Part shown: piece after piece, positions 35,405-43,877 of the stretch | Numbering within the stretch: the first letter of the stretch is position 1 | Layout: every line of letters begins with the position of its first letter | NCBI RefSeq assembly: GCF_900110165.1 | Contig: NZ_FOCQ01000014.1 | Span: 1 to 64,000, forward strand | Length of the DNA stretch: 64,000 nucleotides | DNA from: Lihuaxuella thermophila | GTDB lineage: Bacteria; Bacillota; Bacilli; Thermoactinomycetales; Thermoactinomycetaceae | Reading direction: 5' to 3' | The notes under the pieces: model-generated | The model's database searches: none | What the model was told of the DNA's origin: nothing | What the model saw: the letters and a program-made list of their open reading frames with translations, nothing else | Made by a program: the position numbers and the translations under genes

Positions 35405-35615
35405 ATGATCAAACTCCAACTTTTTACGAGGGATGATTTTGCCCGGATGATCGATTGGGCGGTTTCACCGGAATTTCTTGTGCAGTGGGCGGGAACCGAA
35501 TTTACCTATCCGGGAAGGGCTTTTGCGCGATCAGCGAAGAGTGGGAGACGAGTATTGGAATCTGGTTGTGATGAGCATGTTGGAAGATGAATACAGGAAG
35601 CGAAATCGTGGCTAA
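35405..35615 (+). pseudogene. GNAT acetyltransferase with large internal deletion
   Basis: ATG 35405 (after GGGGAGAATCC) begins a normal GNAT N-terminus: MIKLQLFTRDDFARMIDWAV, LVQWAGTEFTYPG. At about 35513 the frame changes and continues as EGLLRDQRRVGDEYWNLVVM SMLEDEYRK, the usual C-terminus of the same family, to a stop at 35613-35615. The middle ~100 residues with the acetyl-CoA site are missing. The remaining sequence is well conserved on both sides, so the deletion looks recent. In the first frame it would give a meaningless 61-residue peptide. Confidence 0.8.
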
Positions 35616-35783
35616 AAAGCTGTGCGTGACTTCCCGGCTCAACGTATCGGCTGAAATTGCTCGAAAGCAGGCAGGGAGACTCTTATGATCCGCACCCGTC
35701 AGCTAACCTCGTAAGCGTTCGAAGAGAAGGGCTTCCTTCACACTAAAAGCCATGAGTGAGCGTGCTTCCTCATGGCTTTTTAC
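35590..35783 (+). ncRNA. c-di-AMP (ydaO/yuaA-type) riboswitch with terminator, orphan
   Basis: The segment 35693-35717 (CACCCGTCAGCTAACC, then TCGTAAGCG) is the strongly conserved 3' half of the ydaO/c-di-AMP riboswitch, preceded by a hairpin and a GCAGGCAGGGAGAC part that fits the class. The 5' core (normally a G-rich GGGGGACC and a GGGGUGAAUC element) is only weakly recognisable. A strong terminator follows at 35745-35783. No sense gene lies downstream before another terminator at 36203, so the regulated gene seems lost. Class assignment is from memory of the consensus. Confidence 0.7.
35745..35783 (+). terminator. Terminator, probable riboswitch expression platform
   Basis: Twelve-base perfect arms AAAAGCCATGAG / CTCATGGCTTTT with a TTTT tail follow the aptamer by about 28 bases. 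Confidence 0.85.
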
Positions 35784-36151
35784 TATTTTGGATCACGTGA
35801 ATCGGGAACCATTTTTTCGTTTTCAGCTTCCTGGTTTTTTATTGGAATAGTGGCATCGGTTGCTGCAGTACCAGACTGCGTGAATGATTCCCGCTCGCAT
35901 TTTCAAAAGCTGTGTCCCGCGAGTCACGTTCATCATCCGTTTGTTTTTGTGGGACCGTTGACAGGTTCGTCACCGCCGCCAAGCGCTTGCACTTCTTCGG
36001 AGGCCGGCGGGGCCAATATTTCTTTTTTTCTCTTCTTTGCCAAAGGAGTGGTTCCGGGGTTTGGCTCCAGTTCAAAACCGGGCCCAAATGGGGGTTGTTT
36101 TTCAAACGGCAAGTTCAACACCTCGAATGGAAAGTTTAAAATAGTATGCAC
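35784..36151 (-). pseudogene. Possible decayed minus-strand gene
   Basis: On the minus strand GTG 36151 opens a 72-codon frame (HTILNFPFEVLNLPFEKQPP ... SEEVQALGGGDEPVNGPTKT). After its stop, protein-like sequence continues in other frames (TDDERDSRDTAFENASG, then SGTAATDATIPIKNQEAENE). The charge- and proline-rich composition resembles small spore or surface proteins, but no family or ribosome site is visible. It could be a fragmented gene or simply non-coding. Confidence 0.25.
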
Positions 36152-36202
36152 AGGTTGTTATCTTTTTATAGATCCTTACAGGGGTTGCCGAAAAGGGAAG
36201 GT

Positions 36203-36242
36203 GAACCGGACGGCTCCATGATTCTGCCGGACCGGTTTTTTC
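36203..36242 (+). terminator. Rho-independent terminator
   Basis: AACCGGACGGC and GCCGGACCGGTT pair with one bulge and are followed by T6. It isolates the kinase gene from upstream transcription, including the orphan riboswitch. Confidence 0.65.
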
Positions 36243-36367
36243 TGATATAGGGGCGATCGGCTGGGCAGCCGGGACCATTTTTCATGACAGGTTTATCCGG
36301 TTGCGATCCAATGTCGGTTTTCTCTAACATAATGATAGGAAATTTTTTAACATAATGAGGGTTCGGG

Positions 36368-38011
36368 ATGATGCGAATCAAATGGACATTGGAAGCTCGC
36401 ATGATCGGATGGATCAGTCTGTTGCTCTTGGTAGTGGTCCTTTTGCTTGGCGGAACTTTTTATCTGTTTATGGTCAAATATATTGAAAACCAGGTGGGGA
36501 AGCGGGCGCTGAGTGTAGCGCAAACGATCGCGGAAATGCCTGAGATCCAAAGGGGATTTGCCGAGAAGGAACCGTGGAGGACGATTCAGCCACTGGTGGA
36601 AAAAGTTCGCAGTCAGACAGGGGCGGAGTTTATCGTTGTCGGGAACAGACAGGGGATCCGTTATTCCCATCCGTTTCCCGACCGGATCGGTAAAAGTATG
36701 GTTGGCGGGGATAACGACCGGGCGCTTCTCCGGGGAGAGTCGTACATTTCCAAAGCAATTGGAAGCCTGGGACCGTCGCTCAGGGGGAAGGCTCCCATCA
36801 CGAATGAGCGGGGAGAAATCATCGGCATTGTGTCGGTCGGCTTTTTGTTAAGTGACATTGATCAATTGGCTCATGCCTATTTTACAAGCATCTTCTTCGT
36901 TTTAATGCTGGTATTTTTCATCGGCTTTTTGGGAGCGGCCTGGCTGGCCAAACGGGTGAAGCGTTCCATCTTTGGCCTGGAACCGGAGGAAATCTCTGCC
37001 CTCTATCAAGAGCGGCATGCGGTGCTTGAATCGGTGCGGGAGGGGATTATTGTGGTGAACGCCACAGGGAACGTTTCGCTGATTAACCGGTCGGCCGTGA
37101 AGATCCTGGAATTGCCTCCTCCGCCAAAGATCGTGGGCAGGCCGGTTCAGGACTTCCTTCCCCATACGCGTATGCTGGACGTATTGGAAACAGGACAGGC
37201 GGAGTTGGATCGCGAGGTGAATCTGAATGGAAAGGAACTGGTGGTCAGCCGCCTGCCCATTCGTGACCAGTCCCGCGTGATCGGCGCGGTTGCCAGCTTT
37301 CGCTTAAAATCGGAAATCGACCAGGTCGGCCGTGAGCTTTCACAGGTGAAGCAGTATGTGGAGGCACTCCGGGCACAAACCCATGAGTTTAAAAATACGC
37401 TTTACACGATTTCCGGACTGATCCAGCTGGAGTCTTATCAGGAGGCGATTGAGCTGATTCATCGGGAAAGCGAAGCCCATCAGGACCATGTGGTGTGGGT
37501 GATGCAAAAATTTCCCGACCCGCGGCTCGGAGCTATTTTGATCGGCTTTTACAACCGGGCGCGGGAGCTGAAAATTGATTTTATGATCGGGAAGGAGAGC
37601 TGTCTGCAAAAAATCCCCCCTTCGATCAGCCATTCCGCGTTGGTTTCCATCCTCGGAAATTTGATCACCAATGCTTTTGAAGCGGTCCTGGACGAGGAAG
37701 AATCCCGCCGCAAAGTAAGGCTCTTTGTGTCGGATCTCGGAGATTCCTTGTGGTTTGAAGTGGAAGATGCGGGTCCCGGAGTTCCGGATGACATCATTCC
37801 CGCTATATTTGAACGGGGCTTTTCGACAAAGAAAGCTCCTTCAGGAGAACGGCGCGGATTTGGACTGGCGAAAGTTAAAGAACTCGTTTCCGAACTGGGC
37901 GGCAGGATCACGATTGACACAGGTGAATGGGGCGGAGCTGTTTTCGCTGTTTCTTTGCCAAAGGAAAGGGGGTCTCAATCATGCAGGGAACAGAAACCGT
38001 TGATGTGTTGA
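36368..38011 (+). CDS. CitA/DcuS-family sensor histidine kinase
   Basis: A 547-residue sensor: helix ~14-38, extracellular PAS-like (PDC) sensor domain ~40-170 (FIVVGNRQGIRYSHPFPDRI is the citrate/C4-dicarboxylate family motif), second helix ~178-200 and a cytoplasmic PAS domain (~215-310). The phosphoacceptor His339 lies in QTHEFKNTLYTISGLIQL, followed by N (NLITNAFEA), G1 (VEDAGPGVP) and G2 (RRGFGLAKVKEL) boxes. It forms a two-component pair with the overlapping regulator and probably senses citrate or a tricarboxylate for the tct transporter encoded downstream. Confidence 0.93.
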   Translation: MMRIKWTLEARMIGWISLLLLVVVLLLGGTFYLFMVKYIENQVGKRALSVAQTIAEMPEIQRGFAEKEPWRTIQPLVEKVRSQTGAEFIVVGNRQGIRYSHPFPDRIGKSMVGGDNDRALLRGESYISKAIGSLGPSLRGKAPITNERGEIIGIVSVGFLLSDIDQLAHAYFTSIFFVLMLVFFIGFLGAAWLAKRVKRSIFGLEPEEISALYQERHAVLESVREGIIVVNATGNVSLINRSAVKILELPPPPKIVGRPVQDFLPHTRMLDVLETGQAELDREVNLNGKELVVSRLPIRDQSRVIGAVASFRLKSEIDQVGRELSQVKQYVEALRAQTHEFKNTLYTISGLIQLESYQEAIELIHRESEAHQDHVVWVMQKFPDPRLGAILIGFYNRARELKIDFMIGKESCLQKIPPSISHSALVSILGNLITNAFEAVLDEEESRRKVRLFVSDLGDSLWFEVEDAGPGVPDDIIPAIFERGFSTKKAPSGERRGFGLAKVKELVSELGGRITIDTGEWGGAVFAVSLPKERGSQSCREQKPLMC

Positions 38012-38682
38012 TTGTAGAAGACGATCTTCGCGTGGCTGAGATCAACAGGCGCTTTTTGGAAAAGTTGGAAGGCTTTCAGGTCGTGGGCATGGCCGCTTCC
38101 GGGGAAGAAGCCAAAGAGTGGATGGAAGTGATGCAACCTCAGCTGGTCTTGTTGGATGTTTATCTGCCGGACATGAAAGGAGTTGAACTGGTCTGGCATA
38201 TCCGTCAGCATTACAGACAGACAGATATCATCATGGTCACGGCAGCCGGAGAGATCGAAGTGGTCCGGGAGGCGCTCCGCGGCGGTGTTTTCGACTATCT
38301 GGTAAAGCCGATTTTATTCGACCGGTTTAAAAGAAGCATGGAGAATTACCGCAACCATCTTCGCACGTTATCCCATCAGGGCCGGTTGGATCAGCATCAG
38401 GTGGACCGCCTGCTCCGACACACGCGGGATGAGCTTCCTCGCACGTCCTCTTCCGCCGATTTGCCGAAGGGAATTGATCCGGTGACGCTGGAAAAGGTGG
38501 TGCAAATCGTCAATGAGGATGGAGAAACAGGCCTGACCGCCGAACAGGTGGGACAACTCATGGGAGCAAGCCGAACCACCGCACGCAGATATTTGGAATA
38601 CCTGGTTTCCATCCGCCGGTTAAAAGCCGATCTGGCCTACGGGACCATCGGGCGTCCGGAGCGAAAGTACTTTGCCGTCTGA
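37981..38682 (+). CDS. CitB/DctR-family response regulator
   Basis: A 233-residue regulator. The receiver domain has phosphoacceptor Asp59 (LVLLDVYLPDMKG), acidic pair EDD near residue 13, and Lys in LVKPI. A C-terminal helix-turn-helix (TAEQVGQLMGASRTTARRYL) is typical of CitB/DpiA regulators. ATG 37981, preceded by GGGGGTC, overlaps the kinase gene by 31 bases. The expected target is the tctCBA operon 155 bases downstream. Confidence 0.93.
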   Translation: MQGTETVDVLIVEDDLRVAEINRRFLEKLEGFQVVGMAASGEEAKEWMEVMQPQLVLLDVYLPDMKGVELVWHIRQHYRQTDIIMVTAAGEIEVVREALRGGVFDYLVKPILFDRFKRSMENYRNHLRTLSHQGRLDQHQVDRLLRHTRDELPRTSSSADLPKGIDPVTLEKVVQIVNEDGETGLTAEQVGQLMGASRTTARRYLEYLVSIRRLKADLAYGTIGRPERKYFAV

Positions 38683-38772
38683 ATGGTGAACAAAATGAAC
38701 AAAATGTTAGTTATGCATTTTATCTCTTATAAAATCATAAACTATCTTTTTATACCGGATTCTCTTACATTT

Positions 38773-38803
38773 AAGACAGAAATCGATTTCTGTCTTTTTC
38801 TTT
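38773..38803 (+). terminator. Terminator built on a perfect palindrome
   Basis: AAGACAGAAATC / GATTTCTGTCTT is an exact 24-base palindrome followed by a T-rich tract. It ends the two-component transcript; binding by a regulator cannot be excluded. Confidence 0.7.
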
Positions 38804-38805
38804 TT

Positions 38806-38819
38806 TGTAAGCGTTATCA
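38806..38819 (+). promoter_or_regulatory. cre operator for CcpA upstream of tctC
   Basis: TGTAAGCGTTATCA matches the cre consensus TGWNANCGNTNWCA at every defined position. It lies between the terminator and the tctC ribosome site, 18 bases before the start codon, where CcpA would block transcription. It suggests glucose repression of tricarboxylate uptake. Confidence 0.7.
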
Positions 38820-38836
38820 GTCGGGAGGGAAGTCCT

Positions 38837-39850
38837 TTGAAACGATTATCTGTCATCCTGCTGTCAGGAATCATTGCCGTCAGTGCAGCGGCATGCAGCC
38901 AAAAGCCAACCTTTTCGGAGCAGGGTTCGGGAACTTATCCCGATAAACCGATCACTCTGGTGGCTCCGTCGGGAGCGGGCGGAGGCTGGGATCAAACCGC
39001 CCGTTCCATCACCAATGTGTTACGGAATACGAAGCTGGTCACCCAGCCCGTCACTGTAGAAAACAAACCCGGGGGCGGGGGAGCTGTTTTCCTGGCGGAA
39101 TATGCTACCCAGGAAAAAAACAACCCGTATAAACTCTTTGTCAATTCGCCTCCGATTTTGATCAACCATCTGAAAAAAGAAGGGAACAGCCCGTTTGGTT
39201 ACCAAGATACCACACCGCTCGCCCAGCTGGCCATCGATTACGGTGCCTATGTCGTCAAAGCAGACTCTCCGATCAAAGATCTGCCGGGCCTTTTGCATGA
39301 ATTGAAAGCCAATCCGGCCAAATATACGTTGGCAGGCGGATCGGCTCCCGGATCGATGGATCATTTGATTGCCATTTTGCCCGCTTTTAATGCCGGGGTC
39401 AATCCGAAAACGCTCAAATATGTTTCGTATGACGGCGGAGGAGAGGCGATGGCCGCTTTGCTGGGTGGAAATGTGGACATGATCGCCACTGACGCTTCCT
39501 CTGTAGGGGAATACAAAAAATCGGGCAAAGTCAGGGTACTGGCGGTTACTTCACCGGAACGCCTGGGCGGGGAATTGAAGGATGTCCCGACTCTGAACGA
39601 ATTGGGAATCCGGGAGGCCGAATTTACGATCTGGCGCGGCGTATTTGGCCCGAAAGAAATGCCGGCGGATGCCAAAAAGTTTTGGGATGAAAAATTAAAA
39701 GCATTGTCCGAAAGCGAAGCCTGGAAAAAGGAGACGGAGTCCAAAGGCTGGATCGGCGAATACAAAAACTCTTCAGAGTTCACTGCTTTTCTGAAGCAGC
39801 AAGAACAGCAGATTGGCGAATTGCTGAAGGCATTGAACATGAACAAGTAA
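38837..39850 (+). CDS. tctC: TctC-type tricarboxylate-binding lipoprotein
   Basis: A 337-residue extracytoplasmic binding protein of the tripartite tricarboxylate transporter. The lipoprotein signal is LSVILLSGIIAVSAAACSQK (lipobox SAAC). The mature protein shows YPDKPITLVAPSGAGGGWDQ, ENKPGGGGAV and LAGGSAPGSMDH, the TctC/BugT motifs around the carboxylate site. The start is TTG 38837 after GGGAGGG. It supplies substrate to the TctBA membrane complex encoded next. Confidence 0.95.
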   Translation: MKRLSVILLSGIIAVSAAACSQKPTFSEQGSGTYPDKPITLVAPSGAGGGWDQTARSITNVLRNTKLVTQPVTVENKPGGGGAVFLAEYATQEKNNPYKLFVNSPPILINHLKKEGNSPFGYQDTTPLAQLAIDYGAYVVKADSPIKDLPGLLHELKANPAKYTLAGGSAPGSMDHLIAILPAFNAGVNPKTLKYVSYDGGGEAMAALLGGNVDMIATDASSVGEYKKSGKVRVLAVTSPERLGGELKDVPTLNELGIREAEFTIWRGVFGPKEMPADAKKFWDEKLKALSESEAWKKETESKGWIGEYKNSSEFTAFLKQQEQQIGELLKALNMNK

Positions 39851-39914
39851 CGGAAAACGCCGACAGGAAGAGGGGATGGTTTCCCTTCTTCTACTCTTTG
39901 AAGGAGGGTTGGAA

Positions 39915-40361
39915 GTGAGCCGGACATTTGACCGAATCGCCAGTGTTTTGTTTTTGCTGGTGGGAATTTTCTTCATCATGGAAAGCCGCAAATTGTCTGC
40001 GAGCGCTTATGGAAGCGAAGTAGGCCCGGATCTGTTCCCGCTTGGTCTTGGTATCCTCCTTGTCTTGCTCAGTCTCCGGTTGATGGTGGAAACGTTTCGT
40101 TATCCGTCGGCAGAGATGAAAACAACCAAACTGGATGTAAAGCGGTTTGGCATCATTTTGCTTGCTGCGATTCTCTATGCCGTTCTGCTGGAACCGCTCG
40201 GTTATGTCCTGTCTACTTTCCTGTTCTTAGTCGTTGCTTTTCAGACGATGGAGAAGGGAAAGTGGTTATCTACCATCGTATTCAGCGGTCTTTTTTCGTC
40301 CGGTGTCTATTATTTGTATGTGGGATTGTTGAAGGGAACCTTGCCGGGATTCCCATTATGA
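39915..40361 (+). CDS. tctB: TctB small membrane subunit
   Basis: A 148-residue protein with four helices (IASVLFLLVGIFFIMESR; LFPLGLGILLVLLSLRL; FGIILLAAILYAVLL; LSTIVFSGLFSSGVYYLY) and the GSEVGPDLFP motif of TctB. GTG 39915 follows GAAGGAGG. It is required with TctA for tricarboxylate import. Confidence 0.92.
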   Translation: MSRTFDRIASVLFLLVGIFFIMESRKLSASAYGSEVGPDLFPLGLGILLVLLSLRLMVETFRYPSAEMKTTKLDVKRFGIILLAAILYAVLLEPLGYVLSTFLFLVVAFQTMEKGKWLSTIVFSGLFSSGVYYLYVGLLKGTLPGFPL

Positions 40362-40391
40362 AATGGTAATCGGGAAGGGCGGTGAACCAAG

Positions 40392-41918
40392 ATGAGCACA
40401 TGGGAGTTTTTATATAACGGATTTTTGGTTGCCTTGCAACCGGAGAATCTGATTTATGCCTTTATCGGAGTACTGATCGGAACGGCTGTCGGCGTATTGC
40501 CGGGGATCGGACCCATGAGCGGGGTGGCTCTCCTGATTCCGGTCACCTCCACCTTGACAGCCGGAGCACCTCCCGAAGAAGCGGCGGCAAGTGCCATCAT
40601 CTTATTGGCAGGAGTTTACTACGGAGCGATGTACGGAGGGTCCACAACCTCCATTTTATTGAATACACCGGGCGAGTCTTCTTCGGTGGTAACCGCTCTG
40701 GACGGATACCAGATGGCGAAACAAGGACGAGCCGGTGCAGCTCTGTCCATTGCGGCTGTCGGTTCCTTTTTCGCCGGTGTCGTCGCTTTGATCGCCCTGG
40801 TTTTTTTAGCCCAACCGCTGTCTGAACTGGCGCTGAAATTCGGACCGGCCGAATATTTCTCCCTGATGATCTTGGGCTTGTGCGCCGTTAGCGGACTGGC
40901 CGGAAGATCGATGACCAAAGCCCTGATCATGACCGTTTTTGGGCTTCTGCTGGCCACGATCGGCATCGATAATGTTTCCGGTGTTGCCAGATTTACCTAC
41001 GATATTCCCGAGTTGTACCAGGGACTGGAGTTTTTGACCATTGCCGTCGGATTGTTTGCGCTTGGAGAAGTGTTTAAAAGCATCCTGGAAAGAGAGCAAA
41101 ACGAGGGAGCCATCGCCAGGATCGACCGGATCTATCCGACCAAAAAAGATTTACAAGAGAGTGCTGGCCCGATTGTGCGGGGTTCGCTGCTGGGGTTTTT
41201 CATCGGGGTGTTACCCGGTGCGGGTGCGACGTTGGCTTCGTTCTTTTCGTATATCATGGAGAAAAAGATCAGCCGGCAACCGGAGAAGTTTGGAAAAGGC
41301 GCGATTGAAGGAGTGGCCGCACCGGAATCGGCCAACAACGGGGCTTCCGGGGGAGCCATGATTCCCCTGCTGACGCTGGGGATTCCGGGTTCCGGAACGA
41401 CGGCGATTTTAATGGGGGCGCTGATCATGTACAATGTCCAGCCGGGACCTCTCTTGTTTGACGAGCATCCGCAAGTGGCCTGGGGACTGATCGCCAGCAT
41501 GTTTATCGGGAACCTGATGCTTCTCATATTAAATATGCCCCTGGTCAAGGTATTTGCCAAAATTATTCAGACGCCGCCAAAATACCTGATTCCGATCATC
41601 ATTGCCATCTCCTTTTTCGGGGTTTATGCGGTTCAGGTCCATACTTTTGATTTATTTCTGTTGATCGCCTGCGGGGTTTGCGGCTATTTTCTCGCCAAAA
41701 ACGACTTCCCGCTCGCCCCGCTGGTACTGGGTCTCGTGCTGGGGCCGATGATCGAAAACAACTTGCGCCGAGCCCTTACCGCCTCCAATGGAGATTGGAG
41801 TATATTTGTGACCCATCCCATCTCACTTCTCTTTCTGGTCATCGCTATCTTATGGCTGCTGGTGCCAATCCTGTTGAAACTGCGCGGAAAAAAAGTGGTT
41901 GTCAACGAAGAGGGCTAA
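40392..41918 (+). CDS. tctA: TctA large membrane subunit
   Basis: A 508-residue transporter with about twelve helices and the hallmark GTAVGVLPGIGPMSG and its repeat GFFIGVLPGAGATLA, plus YYGAMYGGSTTSILLNTPGE. These are the two inverted-repeat substrate loops of TctA. It completes a sodium- or proton-driven tricarboxylate importer, 30 bases after tctB. GGGCGGTG precedes the ATG. Confidence 0.96.
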   Translation: MSTWEFLYNGFLVALQPENLIYAFIGVLIGTAVGVLPGIGPMSGVALLIPVTSTLTAGAPPEEAAASAIILLAGVYYGAMYGGSTTSILLNTPGESSSVVTALDGYQMAKQGRAGAALSIAAVGSFFAGVVALIALVFLAQPLSELALKFGPAEYFSLMILGLCAVSGLAGRSMTKALIMTVFGLLLATIGIDNVSGVARFTYDIPELYQGLEFLTIAVGLFALGEVFKSILEREQNEGAIARIDRIYPTKKDLQESAGPIVRGSLLGFFIGVLPGAGATLASFFSYIMEKKISRQPEKFGKGAIEGVAAPESANNGASGGAMIPLLTLGIPGSGTTAILMGALIMYNVQPGPLLFDEHPQVAWGLIASMFIGNLMLLILNMPLVKVFAKIIQTPPKYLIPIIIAISFFGVYAVQVHTFDLFLLIACGVCGYFLAKNDFPLAPLVLGLVLGPMIENNLRRALTASNGDWSIFVTHPISLLFLVIAILWLLVPILLKLRGKKVVVNEEG

Positions 41919-41960
41919 ACGTTGATGTCATGTTCTGTTCGTCTGTGATCCATCGTTGTC

Positions 41961-41998
41961 GACCAGCCTATTCTTCATTGGATGGGCTGGTTTTTATT
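41961..41998 (+). terminator. Terminator of tctCBA
   Basis: ACCAGCC / GGCTGGT arms with additional pairing of ATTC and GGAT, followed by TTTTTATT. Confidence 0.8.
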
Positions 41999-42078
41999 AT
42001 TTTGATTTATTTGTATAGTTTAACAATTAGCTTTATACTTATATGAGAGCAAGAAATTGTCTAACCGGAGGGAAGGCT

Positions 42079-42582
42079 ATGATCTTCAGGCCTCAGCCAT
42101 TTAAGCTGTATAACGTCATTTTTCCCTTGTGGATCGCTGTTTTTTTACCTCCTTACACGCTTATACCTCTACTGGGAAATCTAATCATCGATGGACTGGT
42201 CATCACTTTCACCTTAAAGTGGAACAGAGTTTCGCTGGAACGCAAAAAGTTGTGGGGACTTATATTTAAAGCATGGGGGTTTGGCTTTTTGGCGGATTTG
42301 GTTGGAGTGATGATCGTGCTTACCACTTCTGTATTGCTGGATCGTTTGACGGGTTATGTTCTCGATTATTACTTCATTTGGGATGATCCGGTCTCGGTTG
42401 TGTTCAGTTTGCTGGTTGTAGCCGCCTGCGGTTTTCTCATCTTTCTCTTCAATCGCAGATTGGCCAAAAATGCTGGTTTGGAAGAAGGAATTGCACTCCG
42501 TATGGGTTTGGCGATGGGGATCATCACAGCCCCATGGTTGTTTTTGATCCCTTCTTCACTGATCTACTCGCAGATCAGTTAG
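42079..42582 (+). CDS. Unknown four- or five-helix membrane protein
   Basis: A 167-residue hydrophobic protein with helices around VIFPLWIAVFLPPYTLIPLL, LGNLIIDGLVITFTLKW, WGFGFLADLVGVMIVLTT, VVFSLLVVAACGFLIFLF and LRMGLAMGIITAPWLFLIP. No known family is recognised. ATG 42079 follows GGAGGGAAGG. It stands alone between terminators. Confidence 0.7.
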   Translation: MIFRPQPFKLYNVIFPLWIAVFLPPYTLIPLLGNLIIDGLVITFTLKWNRVSLERKKLWGLIFKAWGFGFLADLVGVMIVLTTSVLLDRLTGYVLDYYFIWDDPVSVVFSLLVVAACGFLIFLFNRRLAKNAGLEEGIALRMGLAMGIITAPWLFLIPSSLIYSQIS

Positions 42583-42607
42583 ACATGACCTTCATCAGCT
42601 TTCTAAG

Positions 42608-42640
42608 AGCGCCAAGATCGGGTGGCGCTGTTTTGTTTTC
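42608..42640 (+). terminator. Rho-independent terminator
   Basis: AGCGCCA / TGGCGCT arms and a GTTTTGTTTTC tail follow the membrane protein gene. Confidence 0.75.
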
Positions 42641-42725
42641 TTTAAAAAATGGATTTTGCATGGTGAAAGGGTGATTTGGGAAACATAGGAAAATCATAGA
42701 GTGAACCTTTGGGTGGTGGGAGAAT

Positions 42726-43877
42726 ATGCCCCGAATTATTTCCATCGGGACTGCCGTGCCTCCGTATGAGATCAAGCAAGACGAAGTGCGCAGTTTTGCG
42801 AGGCAGCTGTTTGGGCCGGCCTATTCTGATATAGACAGGAGGTTGACGATTTTTGAAAACACGTCGATTCAAAAGAGAAGATTCAGTCAGCCCCAGGTCT
42901 GGTTTGAAACGGAGCGGTCTTTTTCTGAACGGAACCGGGCTTACATAGAAACGGCTTGCCGACTGGGGGAAGAAGCCATTCTCCGGTGTTTGGATCGAAC
43001 GGGTTTAATGCCGGATGACATGGACCACATTATTTTCGTATCCACCACGGGAATGGCCACTCCGAGTATTGATGCCCATTTGGTCAACCGCCTGTCCATG
43101 GACATACATGTAAAACGAACGCCCATCTGGGGACTGGGCTGTGCGGGCGGGGTTGCCGGCTTGTCCCGTGCGTATGAGTATGCCCGCGCTTTTCCGAAAA
43201 GCCGGGTGTTGCTGCTGGCTTTGGAACTTTGCGGGCTTACATTCCGGAGAAATGACATGTCCAAGAGCAATCTGGTCGCTTCCTCACTTTTTGGTGACGG
43301 TGCCGCAGCCGTACTCGTGGCCGGGCTGGAAGCGGAGATTCCCTGTCCGGTCGAAGGGCCGCAGATCGTTTCCTCGATGAGTACGACTTGGCCGGATTCT
43401 CTGGATGTGATGGGATGGGAGGTGGAGGATGACGGGTTAAAAGTGATCTTTTCCAAAGATATTCCGAGCCTTGTTCGCAATCAGGTCAGACCCGTAGTGA
43501 ACGAATTTTTGGCAAGGGAGCAGCTGGATCTGGATCACGTGGACCATTACATTACCCATCCGGGGGGCATTAAAGTCATCCAGGCTTATCAAGAAGCGCT
43601 GGGGCTCCCGCCGGATAAAATGAAACACGCCTGTTGGGTGCTTGAAAACTTTGGCAACATGTCATCCGCCACCGTTTTGTTTGTCTTGGAAAAGGAATTG
43701 GAGGACAGTCATGCCTATGGGAGTTATGGATTAATGGCCGCACTGGGACCGGGATTCAGTTCCGAATTGCTGCTCATCCGTTGGGGAGAAGAGACTGCCC
43801 GTCGATCCGGAGGATGGGGCACTTGCAATCGCCGATCGGTGACAGAGGAAGGAATTCGCACATGTCCGGCTGGATGA
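42726..43877 (+). CDS. bpsA: Type III polyketide synthase (chalcone-synthase fold)
   Basis: A 383-residue homodimeric-type condensing enzyme. The Cys-His-Asn triad is visible: Cys139 (WGLGCAGGVAG), His278 (YITHPGG) and Asn311 (LENFGNMSSA). Together with SRVLLLALELCGLTF and FGDGAAAVL these fit bacterial type III PKSs such as BpsA/BcsA of Bacillus, which use long-chain acyl-CoA and malonyl-CoA to make alkylpyrones. The next, overlapping gene encodes the usual methyltransferase partner. GGGTGGTGGG lies just before the ATG. Confidence 0.94.
   Translation: MPRIISIGTAVPPYEIKQDEVRSFARQLFGPAYSDIDRRLTIFENTSIQKRRFSQPQVWFETERSFSERNRAYIETACRLGEEAILRCLDRTGLMPDDMDHIIFVSTTGMATPSIDAHLVNRLSMDIHVKRTPIWGLGCAGGVAGLSRAYEYARAFPKSRVLLLALELCGLTFRRNDMSKSNLVASSLFGDGAAAVLVAGLEAEIPCPVEGPQIVSSMSTTWPDSLDVMGWEVEDDGLKVIFSKDIPSLVRNQVRPVVNEFLAREQLDLDHVDHYITHPGGIKVIQAYQEALGLPPDKMKHACWVLENFGNMSSATVLFVLEKELEDSHAYGSYGLMAALGPGFSSELLLIRWGEETARRSGGWGTCNRRSVTEEGIRTCPAG

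Noticed and set aside
35772-36221. Long plus-strand open frame of 149 codons
   Set aside because: It lies downstream of a terminator, is rich in Cys/Ser/Phe in a way typical of the antisense of a coding-like strand, and has no ribosome site.
38683-38946. Plus-strand frame overlapping the tctC start
   Set aside because: It runs through the terminator and cre site and has no coding character.
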